10,512 nt of DNA from CBDUQI01 sp965369325 (lineage in GTDB: Bacteria; Pseudomonadota; Gammaproteobacteria; Steroidobacterales; JBCBZW01), in NCBI GenBank assembly GCA_965369325.1, contig CBDUQI010000209.1, positions 1 to 10,512 on the forward strand, written 5' to 3'. The position numbers and the translations under genes are program-made. The notes under the pieces were generated by a model, which made no database searches, was not told the origin of the DNA, and saw only the letters and a program-made list of their open reading frames with translations. Of the stretch, positions 6,345-10,512 are shown one piece after another (position 1 is the stretch's first letter; each line of letters starts with the position of its first letter).

Positions 6345-7055
6345 GTGATCCAACCGCCAGATTCCTCCCAATCCCACCGCAGTACGAGCGAGCGGCACCT
6401 GCCTGACTGGCACGCAATAGACGTGGTGCTGCTGGATATGGACGGCACCCTGCTGGACCTGGGATTCGACAGCTACTTCTGGTTGGAACTGCTTCCGCAA
6501 CGTTATGCCGAGGCGCAAGGGCTATCACTGCACGCTGCCCGTGAACATCTGACGCCACTGCTTGCCGCGCACGCAGGCACGCTTAACTGGTATTGCCTAG
6601 ACTACTGGAGTGAGCATCTGGGGCTGGATATCGTCGCGCTCAAACATCAGGTGGCGCACCGTATCCGCTGGCTGCCCGGCGCGCAGCGCTTCCTGGAACA
6701 GCTGGCTATGCTCGGCAAACGGCGCGTGCTGGCCACCAACGCCCACCGTGCGAGTGTCGGCTTAAAACTTGAGCGAACCGGCCTTGGAGCACATGTGGAA
6801 GCTGTGCACAGCGCCCACGACTTTGGCCATCCCAAGGAAAGCCAGGCCTTCTGGCACGCCCTGGGCGCGCGCGAGCACTTTGATCCAGCCCGCACGCTGT
6901 TTGTGGACGACAGCATTGCCGTACTGCGCGCGGCACACGTTTTCGGCGTTCATTCAGTCGCTATCAGCCGCCCGGTGCTGGGCGGTGAAATTCGCGAGAT
7001 GGGCAACGAATTTGCCCAAGTCAGCGGGGTGGGGCAGCTACTCGGAGCGCTCTGA
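6345..7055 (+). CDS. yrfG: HAD-family GMP/IMP nucleotidase (YrfG-like)
   Basis: YrfG is a haloacid-dehalogenase-type 5'-nucleotidase that dephosphorylates GMP and IMP in the cytosol. The product has all four HAD motifs: LLDMDGTLLDL with nucleophile D31 and acid/base D33, ATNAH with T131, HPKES with K164, and FVDDS with D188/D189. The cap contains the family block NWYCLDYWSEHLGLD, nearly identical to E. coli YrfG, which makes the assignment specific. GTG 6345 is chosen because GGAG (6335-6338) stands 6 nt upstream and the length (236) is near the E. coli protein (222). An earlier in-frame GTG at 6291 would add 18 residues but has no ribosome binding site. The TGA stop lies inside the end of rhlB on the other strand (18-bp overlap). 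Confidence 0.92.
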   Translation: MIQPPDSSQSHRSTSERHLPDWHAIDVVLLDMDGTLLDLGFDSYFWLELLPQRYAEAQGLSLHAAREHLTPLLAAHAGTLNWYCLDYWSEHLGLDIVALKHQVAHRIRWLPGAQRFLEQLAMLGKRRVLATNAHRASVGLKLERTGLGAHVEAVHSAHDFGHPKESQAFWHALGAREHFDPARTLFVDDSIAVLRAAHVFGVHSVAISRPVLGGEIREMGNEFAQVSGVGQLLGAL

Positions 7056-8534
7056 GGAAGGCACCTGAGTGCTACCAGGACCGTCCGTCGCGGCCGTTGC
7101 GGCCTTTTTGCGCCGACGTCTGCGCCGTTTTTTGGGCGCATCGGTGCCCTCGCCTGAGGCAGCCTTCGTCGCCGTAGGCGCGGCCTCGCCGGCCGGCCCA
7201 TCGGCGGCGGATTCGCTATTGCTGCGGCTTGGCGGTTTAGGTCTGCGCGCCCCACCGCCGCTGCGCCCTCCACCCGAGCGCGAGCCATGACCGCCACCGC
7301 GCGAACGCGACGGTGGCTGATCACGCCGTGGACGCCGGGGTGGACGCTCGGGAATCACTATCCGCGGCAACATTCCCGGTTCAATCCGCTCAACGGGAAT
7401 CTGATTGTCGATATACGCCTCGATATCGGGCAGATTCACTGCGTAATCTTCGCAACCAAAACTGATCGCATCGCCTTCTTCGCCGGCGCGCGCGGTGCGC
7501 CCGATTCGGTGCACGTAATCTTCCGCATCCTGCGGCAGATCAAAGTTAAACACGTGACTGACGCCAGGAATATGCAGTCCGCGGGATGCCACATCGGTCC
7601 CCACCAACACCGCCAAATCGCCGCTTTGAAAGTCGGTCAGCATGCGCTGGCGCTTACGCTGGGGCACATCACCAGAAATCGCCTCAGCATTGATATCGTT
7701 GGCCCGCAGGAAGCGCTCGACCTTCTCGGCGCTACGCTTGGTGTTCACAAACACCATCGTGCGACGCGGATCCTTCGCCTTCAACAAACCGATCAGCAGC
7801 GGCATCTTCTCCCGGTTTGACGGGTAGTAGATAACCTGCCGCACCCGATCAGCGGTGATTTTCTCGGTCTCGATCTGAATCAGCTCTGGATCGTTCATGT
7901 GCTCGTAGGCAAGCTCGAGCACGCGATGCCCCAACGTGGCAGAGAACAGCATATTCAAACGCTGATCCGCCTCGGGCAAACGCCGCAGCACGTACCTAAT
8001 GTCTTTAATGAAACCCAGATCAAACATGCGATCGGCCTCATCCAGCACCATGACCTGAATCGCCTTCAGATCGAACACGCCCTGCTTGAAATAGTCGATC
8101 AGGCGCCCGGGGGTGCCTATCAGCACCTCCACGCCCTCTTGCAGACGGCGGCGCTGCTTATCGTAGTCCGTGCCCCCATAGGCAAGCGCAAGTCGCATAT
8201 TGACAAATTTGCCGAGCGATTCCGCATCGTTATAAATTTGTATGGCCAGTTCGCGCGTCGGCGCCATGATTAAAGCGCGCGGTTGAGTGGGTTTACGGCG
8301 CTCATCCGGGGGATTTGTCTCCAGATGATGGAATAATCCCAACAGGAAGGCAGCGGTTTTACCGGTACCCGTCTGCGCCTGCCCGGCCACATCGCGGCCG
8401 TTCAGCGCAAGCGGTAATGTTTGCGCCTGAATAGGCGTACAGCGTGCAAAACCGGCCTCCTCAACGCCCTTGAGGACGTTTTCGGTTAGGCCAAGTGAGG
8501 CAAATTCGAGGTCGCTTAGGTGGGTTTCTGACAT
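7038..8534 (-). CDS. rhlB: DEAD-box ATP-dependent RNA helicase RhlB
   Basis: RhlB unwinds structured RNA and in E. coli is the helicase of the RNA degradosome, feeding RNA to PNPase on an RNase E scaffold. The 498-residue product has a complete core: Q motif (FARCTPIQ, Q36), motif I AQTGTGKT (53-60), APTRELA, GTPGRL, DEAD (165-168), SAT (198-200), TDVASRGLHI (313-322) and HRIGRTARAG (342-351). RhlB-specific stretches such as MFDLGFIKDIRYV and RLNMLFSATL separate it from RhlE, SrmB and DeaD. E. coli RhlB has 421 residues; here a tail of about 100 residues (396-498) is added, with RGGG/SGGGR repeats and an uninterrupted basic run at 468-477 with six arginines. ATG 8534 aligns with the family start (MSxTHL), but no strong Shine-Dalgarno is seen. 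The gene is divergent from rho, as in E. coli, but without trxA between. Confidence 0.96.
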   Translation of the reverse strand: MSETHLSDLEFASLGLTENVLKGVEEAGFARCTPIQAQTLPLALNGRDVAGQAQTGTGKTAAFLLGLFHHLETNPPDERRKPTQPRALIMAPTRELAIQIYNDAESLGKFVNMRLALAYGGTDYDKQRRRLQEGVEVLIGTPGRLIDYFKQGVFDLKAIQVMVLDEADRMFDLGFIKDIRYVLRRLPEADQRLNMLFSATLGHRVLELAYEHMNDPELIQIETEKITADRVRQVIYYPSNREKMPLLIGLLKAKDPRRTMVFVNTKRSAEKVERFLRANDINAEAISGDVPQRKRQRMLTDFQSGDLAVLVGTDVASRGLHIPGVSHVFNFDLPQDAEDYVHRIGRTARAGEEGDAISFGCEDYAVNLPDIEAYIDNQIPVERIEPGMLPRIVIPERPPRRPRRDQPPSRSRGGGHGSRSGGGRSGGGARRPKPPSRSNSESAADGPAGEAAPTATKAASGEGTDAPKKRRRRRRKKAATAATDGPGSTQVPSSERSE

Positions 8535-8831
8535 ATATTGAATGAAAAATACTAACTAGGGGCTTGAAAAAAGCGCGCGGACGGGTTCAAAATACTGGTA
8601 ACGCTGTTGGACCGGCGGCACTCGCCGGAAAATCCACACCTCATATCCTTAGAGAAACCGCAGACGCCCAGCGAAGACGTGCGCCATTGTGCCGGAACAG
8701 GCACTGCGCGTCACATTTTTCCACCAGAAACTTTTTATTCCAGGTTAGACGCTGGCAAAAAAAGGCGCGCGGGGAGAGGCGCCAGGCGTTAACACTGGAA
8801 TTATTAGAAGACTGAGCACTGCATCTACCGG
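8535..8831. other. Gene-free rhlB-rho spacer, rhlB-proximal part
   Basis: No recognisable gene on either strand. Open frames present (for example + strand 8564-8815 and - strand 8641-8838) show no family signature. The segment holds inverted repeats at 8612-8628 (CCGGCG/CGCCGG, loop GCACT) and 8689-8704 (GTGCC/GGCAC), an A6 run at 8567-8572, and the - strand terminator described separately. A weak - strand promoter for rhlB could lie near 8690-8720 (GTGACG, 17 bp, CACAAT), but it is unconvincing. Confidence 0.6.
8757..8783 (-). terminator. Orphan intrinsic terminator on the minus strand
   Basis: Read on the minus strand, GGCGC (8783-8779) and GCGCC (8768-8764) form an all-GC 5-bp stem with a 10-nt loop, followed immediately by seven Ts (8763-8757). 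This is the only T-tract terminator shape I see in the window. No minus-strand gene ends here: rho is on the other strand, and rhlB starts 220 bp further along. It could be an attenuator in the rhlB leader or the end of a small antisense RNA. Confidence 0.5.
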
Positions 8832-8861
8832 AGGACACTCGCGGGTGATAGATCGTATAAT
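8832..8861 (+). promoter_or_regulatory. Predicted sigma70-type promoter of rho
   Basis: A perfect -10 TATAAT lies at 8856-8861, with AGGACA (4 of 6) as -35 at 8832-8837 and an 18-bp spacer. Transcription would start near 8868 and give a rho leader of about 310 nt (to 9177) or 500 nt (to 9366). A short hairpin, GGCGC/GCGCC (8876-8888), would lie near the 5' end of the RNA. A perfect -10 hexamer is notable in GC-rich DNA. Confidence 0.55.
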
Positions 8862-9180
8862 CCCATCACAGACTCGGCGCATTGCGCCCCGGCGCACGAA
8901 GCGCTGCGATCAGAAAAGTTTTCCGGCGCACCGGGCAGGACCAAGTCTGTCTACTGCGCCACGGCCAGCCGCACACGGCGGTCAGCCTCCGAACCACTGC
9001 CATATGGTTCATCCCAACGTTGATCTTCAACCAGCATTGCTGGATGAAAGCGGCGTCCGCAGGGGTATCGCATCATTAACCTTCCGCCTGCCTGCAGGCG
9101 GTGAACGCGCAACACGCGTGCTCTCGGGTCAAGCAATACCCCTATCCACACCTACTTCACTTCTGGATACCTACCTGTGA
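8845..9180 (+). CDS. Possible 111-residue leader ORF before rho (doubtful)
   Basis: GTG 8845 is preceded by a strong Shine-Dalgarno GGAGGA (8830-8835, 9-nt spacer), and the frame runs 111 codons to TGA at 9178-9180. That stop overlaps the in-frame GTG (9177) of the extended Rho frame by four bases (GTGA), a layout seen in translationally coupled genes. Against it: the product (rich in Arg, Pro, Ala) matches no family I know, third-position GC is near 50% and so lower than in the neighbouring genes, and the predicted rho -10 element lies inside the frame, so the main transcript would lack its start. A shorter form could start at ATG 9004 (58 codons), without a ribosome binding site. It would be the positional counterpart of the E. 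coli leader peptide gene rhoL, but no homology is implied. Confidence 0.2.
   Translation: MIDRIIPSQTRRIAPRRTKRCDQKSFPAHRAGPSLSTAPRPAAHGGQPPNHCHMVHPNVDLQPALLDESGVRRGIASLTFRLPAGGERATRVLSGQAIPLSTPTSLLDTYL
9084..9176 (+). promoter_or_regulatory. Hairpin and C-rich, G-poor tract in the rho leader (rut-like)
   Basis: CCGCCTG (9084-9090) and CAGGCGG (9095-9101) form a perfect 7-bp stem with a CCTG loop. Shortly after, the 47 nt at 9130-9176 contain 19 C and only 3 G, with many YC dinucleotides (CCTATCC, CACACC, TACTTCAC). C-rich, G-poor, unstructured RNA is what Rho binds at rut sites. E. coli rho is autoregulated by Rho-dependent termination in its leader, so the same control is a reasonable inference here. 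Confidence 0.5.
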
Positions 9181-9365
9181 GAGGCTACCTAGGATCATCT
9201 GCCCGAGGCGGCAGAAACAAACCGGCATCAAAAGCCAAGCGCGGCGGTGGCAATACCGCTGAAAAAGGCAAGAACAGACGCAGACGCGAGCCTGCCGAGC
9301 CGGAAATGAGCGATGAGGAACTCGAGGAAATCGAGATCGCAGAGCCAGGCGCTGCCGAAGGCGCC
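9177..9365 (+). other. In-frame 63-codon segment upstream of the conserved Rho start
   Basis: The rho frame stays open upstream of ATG 9366 as far as GTG 9177; the next stop upstream is TGA 9102. The segment would encode a Gly/Lys/Arg-rich part (AKRGGGN, KNRRRRE) followed by an acidic part (SDEELEEIEI), with codon use that looks coding from about 9237 on. Starts available are GTG 9177 and ATG 9306, both with weak ribosome binding sites. It is either a real N-terminal extension of Rho or leader RNA. Confidence 0.5.
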
Positions 9366-10512
9366 ATGAATCTTACCGAGTTAAAAAAACTGCCGGCGCC
9401 CGCGCTGGTGGAACTGGCCAACTCGCTCAAACTCGAAAATACCGCTCGGCTGCGCAAGCAAGACATTATCTTCGCCATTCTCAAAGCCCATGCACGTAAT
9501 GGCGAGAATATATACGGCGATGGTGTACTGGAGATACTCCAGGATGGGTTTGGGTTTCTACGCTCGGCAGACAGCTCATACCTGGCCGGCCCGGACGATA
9601 TCTACGTCTCACCCAGCCAGATTCGACGCTTTAACTTGCGTACCGGCGACACCATCTCGGGCCTGATTCGCCCACCAAAAGATGGTGAGCGTTACTTCGC
9701 GCTGCTGAAGGTAAGCCAGATCAATCTGGACGCGCCGGAGAACGCAAAGAACAAGGTGTTGTTCGAAAATCTGACACCTCTGTTCCCGCGCGAGCGTCTG
9801 AAGCTGGAAGCCGGCAACGGCAGCACCGAGGATCTGACCGCACGCATCATCGATATGGTGGCGCCAATCGGCAAAGGTCAACGCGGATTGCTGGTCTCTC
9901 CGCCCAAAGCGGGCAAGACCATGCTGCTACAGAACATCGCGCATTCCCTTGCGAACAACCATCCAGAATGTCACATCATTGTGCTGCTGATTGATGAGCG
10001 GCCAGAAGAGGTGACCGAGATGGCGCGCTCCGTGCGCGGCGAGGTGGTCTCAAGCACCTTCGATGAGCCTGCCAGCCGCCACGTGCAGGTGGCCGAAATG
10101 GTCATCGAAAAGGCTAAACGCCTGGTAGAGCACAAGCTCGATGTGGTTATCCTGCTCGACTCCATCACACGCCTGGCGCGTGCCTACAACACGGTGGTGC
10201 CCTCATCCGGTAAGGTGCTGACCGGCGGCGTAGATGCCAACGCCCTGCACCGCCCGAAGCGCTTCTTCGGTGCCGCACGCAATATCGAAGAAGGCGGCAG
10301 CCTGACCATTATCGCCACCGCGCTCATCGATACCGGATCGCGCATGGATGATGTGATCTACGAGGAGTTCAAGGGCACCGGCAATATGGAGATACACCTG
10401 GACCGGCGGATTGCCGAGAAACGTGTGTTCCCGGCCTTCAATATCAACCGCTCCGGAACCCGCAAGGAAGAGTTGCTGACGGAACGGGCCGAACTGCAGA
10501 AAATGTGGATAT
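9366..10512 (+). CDS. rho: Transcription termination factor Rho, 3' end missing
   Basis: Rho is a hexameric RNA-dependent ATPase/translocase that ends transcription of untranslated RNA. From ATG 9366 the protein begins MNLTELKKL, the standard gammaproteobacterial start, and stays in register with E. coli Rho: the Walker A lysine is K184 (PPKAGKT) and the Walker B aspartate is D265 (ILLDS). The N-terminal cold-shock-like RNA-binding domain contains GFGFLRS and YVSPSQIRRF. LIDERPEEVTEM, the Q-loop region TGGVDANALHRPKRF and the R-loop FKGTGNMEIHL are present. The last visible residues are LQKMWI at about residue 382 of an expected 419-420, so about 38 residues are missing. A weak Shine-Dalgarno, GAAGG, precedes ATG 9366. 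An in-frame extension back to 9306 or 9177 is possible. In E. coli trxA lies just upstream; here it is absent. Confidence 0.97.
   Translation, partial: MNLTELKKLPAPALVELANSLKLENTARLRKQDIIFAILKAHARNGENIYGDGVLEILQDGFGFLRSADSSYLAGPDDIYVSPSQIRRFNLRTGDTISGLIRPPKDGERYFALLKVSQINLDAPENAKNKVLFENLTPLFPRERLKLEAGNGSTEDLTARIIDMVAPIGKGQRGLLVSPPKAGKTMLLQNIAHSLANNHPECHIIVLLIDERPEEVTEMARSVRGEVVSSTFDEPASRHVQVAEMVIEKAKRLVEHKLDVVILLDSITRLARAYNTVVPSSGKVLTGGVDANALHRPKRFFGAARNIEEGGSLTIIATALIDTGSRMDDVIYEEFKGTGNMEIHLDRRIAEKRVFPAFNINRSGTRKEELLTERAELQKMWI

Noticed and set aside
7105..7125. A6 run within the RhlB poly-basic codons as a frameshift site
   Set aside because: In-frame codons are CCC AAA AAA CGG, which does not fit the X XXY YYZ slippery pattern, and no downstream benefit of a shift is seen.
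7287..7820. 177-residue + strand ORF opposite rhlB
   Set aside because: Antisense shadow of the DEAD-box core; no domain seen.
8581..8600. GGTTCAAAA resembling a tRNA T-loop near 8585
   Set aside because: No acceptor stem, anticodon arm or paired T-stem around it.
9185..9484. 99-residue minus-strand Ser-rich ORF opposite the Rho N-terminus
   Set aside because: Ser/Ala/Phe-rich antisense of an acidic/basic coding frame; no start signals. Its openness instead supports coding on the + strand.
1..10512. CRISPR array, insertion sequence, prophage or defence genes
   Set aside because: No spaced repeats, transposase/integrase motifs or terminal inverted repeats; every clear gene is housekeeping.

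Overview
The window is a roughly 60% GC stretch of chromosomal housekeeping DNA from a gammaproteobacterium. Fis, RhlB, Rho and a GMP/IMP-nucleotidase of the YrfG type are all clearly of gammaproteobacterial type. Gene order and the missing neighbours (no dusB before fis, no trxA between rhlB and rho, no nudE between cysQ and yrfG) argue against Enterobacterales and Pseudomonas. I cannot name the genus from sequence reading alone.

Layout. Positions 1-1127 hold the 3' part of a membrane-anchored DUF3426 protein with a very acidic linker. Positions 1128-1412 are a dense regulatory region with candidate DnaA boxes, short phased repeats and a strong sigma70-type promoter. It drives fis (TTG start), followed by the purine genes purH and purD on the + strand. 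Three - strand genes follow: a lone tatA-like gene, a small DUF465/YdcH gene and cysQ. A + strand HAD nucleotidase (yrfG-like) runs into the 3' end of the - strand helicase gene rhlB, overlapping it by 18 bp. A 640-bp gap with no convincing gene separates rhlB from the divergent rho gene, which is cut by the window end.

How the genes fit together. fis-purH-purD links a growth-rate-dependent nucleoid protein with de novo purine synthesis. PurD makes glycinamide ribonucleotide early in the pathway and PurH does the last two steps to IMP. YrfG dephosphorylates IMP and GMP, and CysQ clears the pAp produced by sulfate assimilation. RhlB and Rho both work on RNA, in degradosome-type decay and in termination.

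No new defence, mobile or biosynthetic system is visible. The parts that merit a second look are regulatory: the helically spaced DnaA-box cluster upstream of fis, the rho leader (promoter, hairpin, C-rich G-poor tract and an in-frame basic/acidic extension of Rho), an orphan - strand terminator in the rhlB-rho gap, and the arginine-rich tail of RhlB. Promoters, hairpins and operator calls are by eye; no folding or database search was run.
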